Below are positions 53,401-60,586 of a DNA stretch of 64,000 nt, one piece after another (position 1 is the first letter of the stretch; each line of letters starts with the position of its first letter). A program made the translations under genes and the position numbers. The notes beneath the pieces were generated by a model. It worked only from the letters and a program-made list of their open reading frames with translations. It did not search any database and was not told the DNA's origin. The stretch is taken from the NCBI GenBank assembly GCA_040877625.1, contig JBBDNK010000017.1:1-64000 (forward strand), read 5' to 3'. This stretch comes from Methylonatrum sp040877625 (GTDB lineage Bacteria > Pseudomonadota > Gammaproteobacteria > Nitrococcales > Aquisalimonadaceae).

Positions 53401-53493
53401 TGTTATTCTCCATACCTGTGCTTGAGTTCGATGCAGGATCCTGAAAGGCGGCCTCTGATCAAGTTCACCTGAAGACCCGCATCTGAAGGAGTG

Positions 53494-53521
53494 ATGTTAA
53501 CGACCCGAACGGGCCTGTCAA
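53494..53521 (-). promoter_or_regulatory. bioB promoter
   Basis: On the minus strand TTGACA (53516-53521) is followed after 16 bases by TAACAT (53494-53499), a good sigma-70 pair about 90 bases before bioB. The -35 hexamer lies inside the left half of the BirA box, so repressor binding would block RNA polymerase. Confidence 0.65.
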
Positions 53522-53547
53522 CCGGAATAACAAAAATTGGTTTACGA
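53515..53547. promoter_or_regulatory. BirA operator (biotin repressor box)
   Basis: CTGTCAACC-N15-GGTTTACGA matches the BirA consensus TTGTNAACC-N14-16-GGTTNACAA with one mismatch per half and a permitted spacer. It covers the bioB -35 element on one side and the comF start codon (TTG 53537) on the other. Biotinyl-AMP-bound BirA should repress the bio operon from here; an effect on comF is possible. Confidence 0.8.
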
Positions 53548-54244
53548 ATCGATCGAGTGGGTCCTTCAGCAGGTATTCCCGCCCACCTGTTGCGCCTGCG
53601 GCGATCCCGGCCTGGGCCGCTACGATATCTGCGCCGGCTGTTACCGGGATTTGCCGCGGCTGGTGCACGGATGTCGCCTGTGCGCCGAACCGCTTTTCGG
53701 CCCGGAGCTCATCTGCGGCCGCTGTCAGAAACACCCCCCGGCTTTTGATCGGGTCATTGCCCCCTACATCTACGCGCCTCCGATCGACTCCCTGATTCAC
53801 GCGTTCAAATACGCCGCCCAACTCTCCGGCGGGCGCCTGCTTGGCGCGTTGCTGGCGCGGCATCTCCGGCAGCGGGGCACCACGGCCGACCTGCTGCTGC
53901 CCATCCCCCTGCATCCGGCCCGGCTGCGCCGTCGGGGATTCAACCAGGCCATGGAGCTGACCCGCTGCCTGGGGCCGACCCTGGACATACCGACTGATCA
54001 TCGTCGCCTGCGGCGCACTCGCTCCACCGGCACCCAGAGCGCGCTCTCCCGCGAGGCGCGCCGCCGTAATATGCGCAATGCCTTCGCCTTCCGCGGCCGA
54101 CTCGATGGGCTGACCGTCGCGCTCGTGGACGACGTGCTGACCACCGGCAGCACCGCCGATGCCGCGGCACGCACGCTCCGCCGCGCTGGTGCGGCGCGGA
54201 TAGAGATTTGGGCCGTGGCGCGCGCGTCGCAGTTGCTGCCCTGA
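53537..54244 (+). CDS. comF: ComF family protein
   Basis: A 235-residue protein with an N-terminal zinc-finger-like segment (CCACGDPGLGRYDICAGCYRDL and CRLCAEPLF...CGRCQ) and a C-terminal phosphoribosyltransferase-like domain with VALVDDVLTTGSTADAAARTLRRAGA, the PRPP loop. ComF takes part in DNA uptake and recombination during transformation, but most proteobacterial copies (also called GntX) are uncharacterised. The start is TTG; no ATG fits the N-terminus. It is divergent from bioB, which is usual in gammaproteobacteria. Confidence 0.88.
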   Translation: MVYESIEWVLQQVFPPTCCACGDPGLGRYDICAGCYRDLPRLVHGCRLCAEPLFGPELICGRCQKHPPAFDRVIAPYIYAPPIDSLIHAFKYAAQLSGGRLLGALLARHLRQRGTTADLLLPIPLHPARLRRRGFNQAMELTRCLGPTLDIPTDHRRLRRTRSTGTQSALSREARRRNMRNAFAFRGRLDGLTVALVDDVLTTGSTADAAARTLRRAGAARIEIWAVARASQLLP

Positions 54245-54349
54245 CACTGTTCGAAATGGTACTGTTCACATCTGTTTTTATCCGAGGGCACACTCGGAAC
54301 GCTTGCAACGGCATGACAATCCCGGAAACCGGCTAGGCGGGGCACACGC

Positions 54350-55654
54350 ATGAACGACTTTTTCGGGCTGAAGGCCCAGGGCACCAGCTGGCGTCGCGAG
54401 GTCGTGGCAGGCGTCACCACGTTTCTGACCATGGCCTACATCCTGTTCGTCAACGCCTTCATCCTGGCGGATGCCGGCATGGACCCTGGCGCGGTATTCG
54501 TGGCAACGGCGCTGGCTTCCGCGATCGCCTGCCTGATCATGGGCCTGTGGGCCAATTACCCCATTGCCCTGGCCCCCGGCATGGGATTGAACGCCTTTTT
54601 TGCCTACAGCGTGGTGCTGGGTATGGGTATCCCCTGGGAAACCGCCCTGGCCGGCGTGCTGGTCTCCGGGCTGCTGTTTATGCTGCTCACGGTGAGCCGG
54701 GTACGGGAGCAGGTGATCAACGCCATTCCGCTGCAGCTGAAGATGGCCGCCGGCGCGGGCATCGGGATATTCATCGCCTTCATCGGCCTGAAAAATGCCG
54801 GCATTATCGTGGCCTCTGAACCGACCCTGGTGACCCTCGGCGATCTGGGCAGCGCGGCGCCGCTGCTCGCCATTTTCGGTGTCGTGCTAACCAGTTTCTT
54901 TCTGGTCAGGGGGTACCGGGCAGCGGTGTTCTACGGGATGGTCGGTACCATCATCGGTGGCATTCTAGTGGGGGCGGTGGCAGCACCGGCAGCGGTCGTC
55001 TCCGCCGTACCCAGCCTGGCCCCGACCTTCGGCAAGGCGGTAACGCATCTCCCCGAGGTACTACTGTCGCCGGCACTCTGGCTGGTGGTCTTCACGTTCC
55101 TGTTCGTCGATCTGTTCGATACGACAGGGACGCTGATGGCGGTGGCCCACCAGGGCGGCTTTCTGAAGGACAACAAGCTGCCTCGGGTCGGTCGCGCGCT
55201 GGGCGCTGATTCAACCGCAACGGTGGTGGGCGCTGTATTGGGAACGTCAACGACCACGTCTTATATAGAGTCGGCTTCGGGTGTGGCGGCAGGCGGGCGC
55301 ACCGGGCTCACGGCGGTGGTCGTGGCAGTGCTGTTTGTGCTGAGTCTGTTCTTTTCGCCCCTGCTTGAGATCTTTCTTGCGCACCCGGAGCTGACGTCGC
55401 CAGCGCTGATTATCGTCGGTGTGTTCATGGCCTCGGCACTCGGCCATATCGAGTGGCAGAAACCGGAGTACGCCATACCGGCATTCGTCACCGCCATCGC
55501 CATGCCGCTGACCTTCAGCATCGCCACCGGTATCGCGCTCGGCTTTCTGCTTTACCCACTGACCAAGGTGTTCAAGGGCGAATGGCGGCAGGTTCACCCG
55601 CTGATGTACGTGCTGTTCGTGATCTTCATTGCCTATTTCGTGTGGGCGCGCTGA
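54350..55654 (+). CDS. NCS2/AzgA-type purine permease
   Basis: A 434-residue inner-membrane transporter with 12-14 helices. It has AzgA/PurP family signatures: NDFFGLKAQGTSWRREVVAGVTTFLTMAYILFVN at the start, NYPIALAPGMGLNAFFAYSVV, FLFVDLFDTTGTLMAVAHQGGFL and TTSYIESASGVAAGGRTGLTAVV. Such proteins import adenine, guanine or hypoxanthine with protons. No purine riboswitch core was found upstream. It forms a single-gene unit. Confidence 0.93.
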   Translation: MNDFFGLKAQGTSWRREVVAGVTTFLTMAYILFVNAFILADAGMDPGAVFVATALASAIACLIMGLWANYPIALAPGMGLNAFFAYSVVLGMGIPWETALAGVLVSGLLFMLLTVSRVREQVINAIPLQLKMAAGAGIGIFIAFIGLKNAGIIVASEPTLVTLGDLGSAAPLLAIFGVVLTSFFLVRGYRAAVFYGMVGTIIGGILVGAVAAPAAVVSAVPSLAPTFGKAVTHLPEVLLSPALWLVVFTFLFVDLFDTTGTLMAVAHQGGFLKDNKLPRVGRALGADSTATVVGAVLGTSTTTSYIESASGVAAGGRTGLTAVVVAVLFVLSLFFSPLLEIFLAHPELTSPALIIVGVFMASALGHIEWQKPEYAIPAFVTAIAMPLTFSIATGIALGFLLYPLTKVFKGEWRQVHPLMYVLFVIFIAYFVWAR

Positions 55655-55694
55655 TACCGACTTCAATCCGGGCACGGGGGTAACGCAGGGGTCG

Positions 55695-55720
55695 GGCGGA
55701 AAAGCGCAGCGCCTTCCGCC
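55695..55720 (+). repeat. REP-like 26-bp palindrome, copy A
   Basis: A 26-bp sequence, GGCGGAA at one end and TTCCGCC at the other, that can fold on itself. The same 26 bases occur in reverse at 55781-55806 and 60515-60540 without a mismatch. Together with copy B it forms an inverted pair 60 bp apart in the 276-bp gap between the purine permease and the sigma factor gene. Confidence 0.85.
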
Positions 55721-55780
55721 GCGTGAAGACCTCGGCGAAATCACCGGCGCGTGAACAGCATGATTGAACGCATGACATGC

Positions 55781-55806
55781 GGCGGAAGGCGCTGCGCTTT
55801 TCCGCC
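55781..55806 (-). repeat. REP-like 26-bp palindrome, copy B
   Basis: Exact reverse complement of copy A. The A-B pair could form a large stem-loop (26-bp stem, 60-base loop) after the permease gene, similar to the paired REP (BIME) units of other bacteria. Confidence 0.85.
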
Positions 55807-55930
55807 CTACCCTGACGACGCGCTCTGAATGCCCGAATATCGGGCGGGCCGCGCGCCAACCAAGGTCCTACCCGCAAACCACGTACAATCGGATGGAACC
55901 ATTTGCCGCCCGATTGCGTGTCCTGTATCC

Positions 55931-56500
55931 ATGAGCACCGTCGTCAGGTTCTGGCACCATCTTCGACCGAACGCGGCATTCGAGCGTTGCGTGCGGCCGC
56001 ACGTCCCGCGCCTGTATCGTCTCGCCTGGCGGCTGACCGGATCACAGGAAGACGCCGAGGATCTGATCCAGGAGACCCTGCTTCGCGCCTACCCGAAACG
56101 GGACCAGGTACTCGAACTCGACGCACCCGGCCCCTGGCTCGCTCGCGTGCTGCACAACACCTGGGTGGACCGTTGGCGACGCAAGGGTGTCATGCGCGAC
56201 GCCTACTCCCTCGACGACCCGGACAGCCCATTGCCGGAGGCCTCGACCAGTGATGAACCGCTACTGGTGGCCGTGGAATCCGCGGCATTGGAACAGGCCT
56301 TGGCCACGCTGCCGGAACCCCAGCGGGTGGTCGTGCTCATGCATGACGCCGAAGGCTACACCCTGGAAGAAATCAGCCGGATCCTCGACGTTCCCGTTGG
56401 CACTCTCAAGTCCCGGCTGCATCGGGCGCGCGAAGCGCTGCGTGCCAGGATTGCCGCCGGAACCTTTTCGAGCGCCGCTGCGTGTCAGGGTATGAGGTGA
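55931..56500 (+). CDS. ECF sigma factor
   Basis: A 189-residue RpoE-type sigma factor. Region 2 (about 20-90) has RLYRLAWRLTGSQEDAEDLIQETLLRAY and the -10-binding helix NTWVDRWRR. Region 4 (about 120-170) has LPEPQRVVVLMHDAEGYTLEEISRILDVPVGTLKSRLHRAREALR. Open frame extends to 55829, but ATG 55931 matches the family start. The stop codon lies five bases before the anti-sigma start, and the ribosome site of that gene is inside the sigma gene. Confidence 0.93.
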   Translation: MSTVVRFWHHLRPNAAFERCVRPHVPRLYRLAWRLTGSQEDAEDLIQETLLRAYPKRDQVLELDAPGPWLARVLHNTWVDRWRRKGVMRDAYSLDDPDSPLPEASTSDEPLLVAVESAALEQALATLPEPQRVVVLMHDAEGYTLEEISRILDVPVGTLKSRLHRAREALRARIAAGTFSSAAACQGMR

Positions 56501-56505
56501 CAGAC

Positions 56506-57111
56506 ATGGACTGCAACACGGTACGACAACACATCGACGCGCTACGCGGGCACAGGCTGCCGGCCGACATCATGGGGCCGGTGGAAGATCACCTGCGGCA
56601 TTGCCGTGCCTGCCGGGCATTCGAGACAGATCTCGGTCTGTTGAGGCACGGTCTGGCCACGATGACGCCGCCGACCATGCCCGCCGACCTTGCCGAGCGC
56701 AGCCTGCGCCCGCTTCGGCGGCGGCATCATATGCCCACCGCGCTGGCGGCGTCGGTGATGCTGACCGTTGCCGTGCTGGCCGGCCTGTTTCTGGGCATCC
56801 CCCGGCAAGCAGCCGACCCGGGGGTTGCAGGCCCCGATGGATGGCAGACGCGGACCATCCAGCTCGCCCTGGACGCGCCCGAGCCCATGGATGCAGTCCG
56901 ATTCCGGCTAGAGCTGCCGGAATCGGTGGAGGTTCAGGGACACCCCGGACGGCGGACACTGGAATGGACGGACAATCTCGCCGCCGGGCCCAACCGTCTC
57001 AGCATCCCGATCGTGCTGATGGACGGGGCGAATGGAGAACTCCTGGCACGACTGGAACACGGCGGGCGTATCCGGGAACTGCGCGTTCCCACCAGCTCCC
57101 TCGCGCGTTAA
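56506..57111 (+). CDS. anti-sigma factor with zinc-finger domain
   Basis: A 201-residue membrane protein. The N-terminal cytosolic zf-HC2 domain reads CNTVRQHIDALRG...VEDHLRHCRACRAFE, with the HxxxC/CxxC pattern that holds ECF sigma factors. One helix (about 80-100, TALAASVMLTVAVLAGLFLGI) leads to a periplasmic domain ending with SLAR. It should sequester the upstream sigma factor until an envelope signal releases it. GAGGTG seven bases before ATG 56506 sets the start. Confidence 0.87.
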   Translation: MDCNTVRQHIDALRGHRLPADIMGPVEDHLRHCRACRAFETDLGLLRHGLATMTPPTMPADLAERSLRPLRRRHHMPTALAASVMLTVAVLAGLFLGIPRQAADPGVAGPDGWQTRTIQLALDAPEPMDAVRFRLELPESVEVQGHPGRRTLEWTDNLAAGPNRLSIPIVLMDGANGELLARLEHGGRIRELRVPTSSLAR

Positions 57112-57163
57112 TGGAGGCATCACGTCTCCGGTAATTCACTGACTGAAGCAGGAGAACCAACCA

Positions 57164-57532
57164 ATGCGTATCAGCAAACAGTATCTGATTTTCCTGGCCA
57201 CCGGCCTATTCGCCATTTCCATGACGGCAACGGCCTATGCTCAGGAACTGGACGTCACCATGGAGGTTGTGGATGACAACGGCACCGAAGAAGTCATTGT
57301 AAACCGCCTGGAACTCCCCGAGGATGCCAGCGACCAGGGCCGGGAAAGCTCGCGTTATGGGCTTGATACGGCCAACGAGGCGCGTGAACGGGGCCGTGAA
57401 TTCGGCCAGAGCCGTGCCAGCGAAGCCCGGGAGCGCGGCGAAGAGGCGCGGGAGCGCGGCCAGGCTGCCCGGGATGCGGCACGGGATCGTGCCGCCAACG
57501 CCGGCGATCGAGAACAGAACCCGCTGAACTGA
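57164..57532 (+). CDS. small exported highly charged protein
   Basis: A 122-residue protein with a signal peptide (1-26, ending AYAQ). The mature part begins with an acidic beta-like stretch (ELDVTMEVVDDNGTEEVIVNRLELPED), then an Arg/Glu/Ala-rich tail with a loose repeat (EARERG...SEARERGEEARERGQAARDAARDRA) likely to form a long helix. No family recognised. AGGAG eight bases before ATG 57164. It follows the anti-sigma gene by 52 bp and is closed by a terminator, so it may belong to the sigma regulon. Confidence 0.75.
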   Translation: MRISKQYLIFLATGLFAISMTATAYAQELDVTMEVVDDNGTEEVIVNRLELPEDASDQGRESSRYGLDTANEARERGREFGQSRASEARERGEEARERGQAARDAARDRAANAGDREQNPLN

Positions 57533-57600
57533 CCGCATTGGCCGATCGCATCAAGGCGGCCCATGGGAATAGATGAGAGGCTCCTTAACGCCGGTAATGT

Positions 57601-57633
57601 ATGCGGGCGACGCCTTCCGTCACCCGCATTTTT
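57601..57633 (+). terminator. rho-independent terminator
   Basis: ATGCGGG (57601-57607) pairs with CCCGCAT (57623-57629), and the inner GACG pairs with CGTC, around a CCTTC loop. A run of five T residues follows. It ends the sigma/anti-sigma/small-protein transcript. Confidence 0.85.
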
Positions 57634-57722
57634 GCATTTACCGATTCGCGTGACCGGTATAATGTCCGCTGCACGCTTGAACACCCGGCCGGCGGCTCGT
57701 CACGGAGAATCATGACACACCC

Positions 57723-59009
57723 ATGCGCACCCTCACGTTCTGCATCGCGGGACTGCTCCTTGCCTGCATAAGCTCCACCAGCTATTCCCAGCCAGACCCG
57801 CAATCCCGGTTTCAGGAAGGCGTCTCGGCCAGCCGTGCCGGAGATCATCGGCGTGCGCTCGCGCATTTTCGCGCAGCGCGGCAAGCCGGCCTCGATACGC
57901 CCGCGCTGCATTATAATCTCGGCGTAAGTTACTACCGGACCGGCAATCTCGACGCGGCCTCACGCTCGTTCAACGAGGCCAGGCGTAGCCGGGAGCTTGC
58001 CGCCCTCGCCCACTATAATCTGGGGCTTATCGCACTGGACCAGGGCCGTTCCACGGCGGCGGCGCAGCAGTTTCGAGAGGCGGAACGCCTGGCTCGCACC
58101 GACCAGGTACGCGGGCTCGCCCGCATCCAGCTCGGCAGGCTGCCAACGGTACCCACGCGAGGCCATGCCTGGCTCGCCCTGGATGTCGGTTACGACAGCA
58201 ATGTCGCACTGGCACCGGAGTCAGTGGCCGGGCGAGAGGACGACGCTTTCCATGCAGATGCCCTGCTCTGGGGCGAGTACCGGTTAACCGCCGGGACCGC
58301 TCCGGATATCCGGCTGCAGGGCAGCCTGAACGCTCGCGATTATCCAGAAGTGGCGGACGCGGACCTGCTCTACCTGCAACTCGGTCCAGTCTGGCATCGG
58401 TCAACGGCCGGCTGGAGATACGTCCACAGCATAAATCTCAACCATCTCTCCCTCGGCGGAGATGGCGTCGAACGCCAGTTGCAAATCGGCACAGAGGCCG
58501 TTCGTCCGGTGCGTGGGCTCGGTGAGTTGCAGGCCAGATTACGTCTGTCCCGAACAGGCGGCGGCACGGGCTTCGGCTATCTGGACGGCTACAGTCATGA
58601 CCTCCGGCTCGGGCTGCGCGACCGCTCCGCGACCATGCCCTGGTTCCTGCGCTACGATCTGATCTACGACGACCGCGAAGATCTGCGCACGGCGACGACA
58701 TTCCAGTCTGTCTCGCCGCTGCGACAGGGCGTCACCGCCGGCATAACCCCGGCACTGAATCATCGCACCCGCATGGAACTGACAGTGGGCTACCGGGTCA
58801 GCCGCTTCATGGATGCCGATGAGCCCGGCGACGGCACTTCGACGCGGCGGCTGGACAGGCGGATGCTGCTGGGCGCGGGGCTGCTGCACAGTCTGGACGC
58901 GAACTGGACCGGCACGCTGCGATTGCAGTGGGCTGAAAATCGCTCCAACCGTGCCCCGTTCGACTACGACCGGCTGCAGATCTCCGCGGGCGTGGAGCGC
59001 GGCTTCTGA
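57723..59009 (+). CDS. TPR protein with outer-membrane beta-barrel (Slam-like architecture)
   Basis: A 428-residue protein with a signal peptide (1-22), TPR repeats (about 25-135: FQEGVSASRAGDHRRALAHFRAA, ALHYNLGVSYYRTGNLDAASRSFNEA, ALAHYNLGLIALDQGRSTAAAQQFREA) and a C-terminal beta-barrel of about 290 residues ending in Phe, the usual outer-membrane insertion signal. The order TPR then barrel resembles surface lipoprotein assembly modifiers (Slam), which display lipoproteins on the cell surface. No substrate lipoprotein gene lies next to it, so the match is architectural. Confidence 0.75.
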   Translation: MRTLTFCIAGLLLACISSTSYSQPDPQSRFQEGVSASRAGDHRRALAHFRAARQAGLDTPALHYNLGVSYYRTGNLDAASRSFNEARRSRELAALAHYNLGLIALDQGRSTAAAQQFREAERLARTDQVRGLARIQLGRLPTVPTRGHAWLALDVGYDSNVALAPESVAGREDDAFHADALLWGEYRLTAGTAPDIRLQGSLNARDYPEVADADLLYLQLGPVWHRSTAGWRYVHSINLNHLSLGGDGVERQLQIGTEAVRPVRGLGELQARLRLSRTGGGTGFGYLDGYSHDLRLGLRDRSATMPWFLRYDLIYDDREDLRTATTFQSVSPLRQGVTAGITPALNHRTRMELTVGYRVSRFMDADEPGDGTSTRRLDRRMLLGAGLLHSLDANWTGTLRLQWAENRSNRAPFDYDRLQISAGVERGF

Positions 59010-59199
59010 AAGTTCGGGCTATGATCTTGAGGATGATCTGGTATAGTGCCCGCGGTTGATGCACTCCGGTCCGCATCACGCGTTCGTGGTCTCTATTCCT
59101 TCCAGGGCCTATCCGAATTCACTCTTTTCAGCCTGGACCGGGCCCGTTACCTGCGGCATAAGCCGCACGCGGGTTGGCATTCCAGGAGCTTCCCAACAC

Positions 59200-60462
59200 A
59201 TGTCATTCAATGATCTCGGCCTTTCGGCCGCGCTGGTTCGTGCTGTCAATGATCAGGGCTACGACACGCCCACCCCGATACAGGCCCAGGCCATTCCCGT
59301 CGTCCTCCAGGGCGGCGATATCATGGCCGCCGCACAGACGGGCACCGGCAAGACCGCCGGCTTCACCCTGCCCATGCTCGAACTGCTGATGCGCAGCCAG
59401 CCCCAGGAGAGTCGCGGCCGACCGGTGCGCGCACTGATACTGACACCGACCCGCGAACTCACCGCACAGGTTCAGGAGAGCGTGCGCACCTACGGCCGCC
59501 ACCTGCCGCTGAAATCCGCCGTCATTTTCGGTGGTGTCGGCATGCAGCCGCAGATCCAGACCCTGCGCCGCGGCGTGGACATTCTGGTCGCCACCCCGGG
59601 CCGTTTGCTGGACCACATGAGACAGCGCACCGTGGACCTTTCCAAAGTGGAAATCCTGGTGCTCGATGAAGCCGACCGCATGCTCGACATGGGTTTCATC
59701 CACGACATCAAGAAGGTGATTTCGGCAATTCCGAAGCAGCGTCAGACGCTGCTGTTCTCCGCCACCTTCTCCGACGACATTCGCAAGCTTGCCCACGGCA
59801 TGCTCAGGGAACCGACCCAGATTGAAGTTGCGCGTCGCAACACAACGGCGGAAATGGTCACCCAGCGGGTCCACCCGGTTAGCCGCGGCGGCAAGCGGGC
59901 ATTGCTTAGCACCTTGATCCGCAATGGCGATTGGCAGCAGATCCTGGTATTTACACGCACCAAGCATGGTGCCGATCGCCTGGCCGGTCAGCTGGAGAAA
60001 GACGGCCTCACGGCCGCCGCGATCCACGGCAACAAGAGCCAGGGTGCGCGAACCAAGGCGCTCGCCCAGTTCAAGCAAGGCCGGGTCCGCGTACTGGTGG
60101 CCACCGATATCGCCGCCCGCGGCCTGGACATCGACCAGCTGCCGCATGTGGTGAATTACGAGCTGCCCAACGTGGCCGAAGACTACGTCCACCGTATTGG
60201 CCGCACCGGCCGTGCGGGGCATGGTGGCGAGGCGCTGTCGCTGGTCTGCGTGGACGAGCTCAAGTTGCTTGAAGGTATCGAGCGGCTGCTCAAGAAGAGC
60301 ATCGACAAGCAGGTAATCGCCGGCTTTGAGCCGGATCCTTCGGAACGGCCGCAGCCGCTGTTCAAGAAGCCCATGGGTGGCCGTCGTCCGCCGCCCAGCG
60401 CCAACCGCCGCGGAAACGATGGCCAGGGCCGCAGGACTGCGTCCTCCGGGCGTGGCCGGTAA
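59200..60462 (+). CDS. rhlE: DEAD-box RNA helicase RhlE
   Basis: A 420-residue helicase with the full motif set: Q motif (FNDLGLSAALVRAVNDQGYDTPTPIQAQAIP), motif I AQTGTGKT, Ia PTRELTAQ, II DEAD, III SAT, IV and V (ATDIAARGLDID) and VI HRIGRTGRAG. A basic, disordered tail rich in Gly/Arg (GRRPPPSANRRGNDGQGRR) follows, as in RhlE. It probably acts in ribosome assembly and RNA decay. ATG 59200, after AGGAG, is used although the frame is open from 59056. Confidence 0.95.
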   Translation: MSFNDLGLSAALVRAVNDQGYDTPTPIQAQAIPVVLQGGDIMAAAQTGTGKTAGFTLPMLELLMRSQPQESRGRPVRALILTPTRELTAQVQESVRTYGRHLPLKSAVIFGGVGMQPQIQTLRRGVDILVATPGRLLDHMRQRTVDLSKVEILVLDEADRMLDMGFIHDIKKVISAIPKQRQTLLFSATFSDDIRKLAHGMLREPTQIEVARRNTTAEMVTQRVHPVSRGGKRALLSTLIRNGDWQQILVFTRTKHGADRLAGQLEKDGLTAAAIHGNKSQGARTKALAQFKQGRVRVLVATDIAARGLDIDQLPHVVNYELPNVAEDYVHRIGRTGRAGHGGEALSLVCVDELKLLEGIERLLKKSIDKQVIAGFEPDPSERPQPLFKKPMGGRRPPPSANRRGNDGQGRRTASSGRGR

Positions 60463-60514
60463 GGCCACCACCCGGATGTGAGACGCACGGTGGGCTACTC
60501 CGATGCCTTCATTC

Positions 60515-60540
60515 GGCGGAAGGCGCTGCGCTTTTCCGCC
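60515..60540 (-). repeat. REP-like 26-bp palindrome, copy C
   Basis: Identical to copy B at 55781-55806 and followed by the same CTAC flank. It lies between the convergent rhlE and mechanosensitive channel genes and could end both transcripts. Confidence 0.85.
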
Positions 60541-60586
60541 CTACCTGAGGGCCACGGCGGCTCGATCCGCCGTATCTCGTTTGCTA

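Noticed and set aside
52192..53472. A 426-codon open frame on the plus strand opposite bioB and bioF
   Set aside because: Antisense to two well-recognised enzymes; long only because the region is GC-rich.
59203..60471. A 422-codon frame antisense to rhlE
   Set aside because: Shadow of a helicase gene with all motifs intact.
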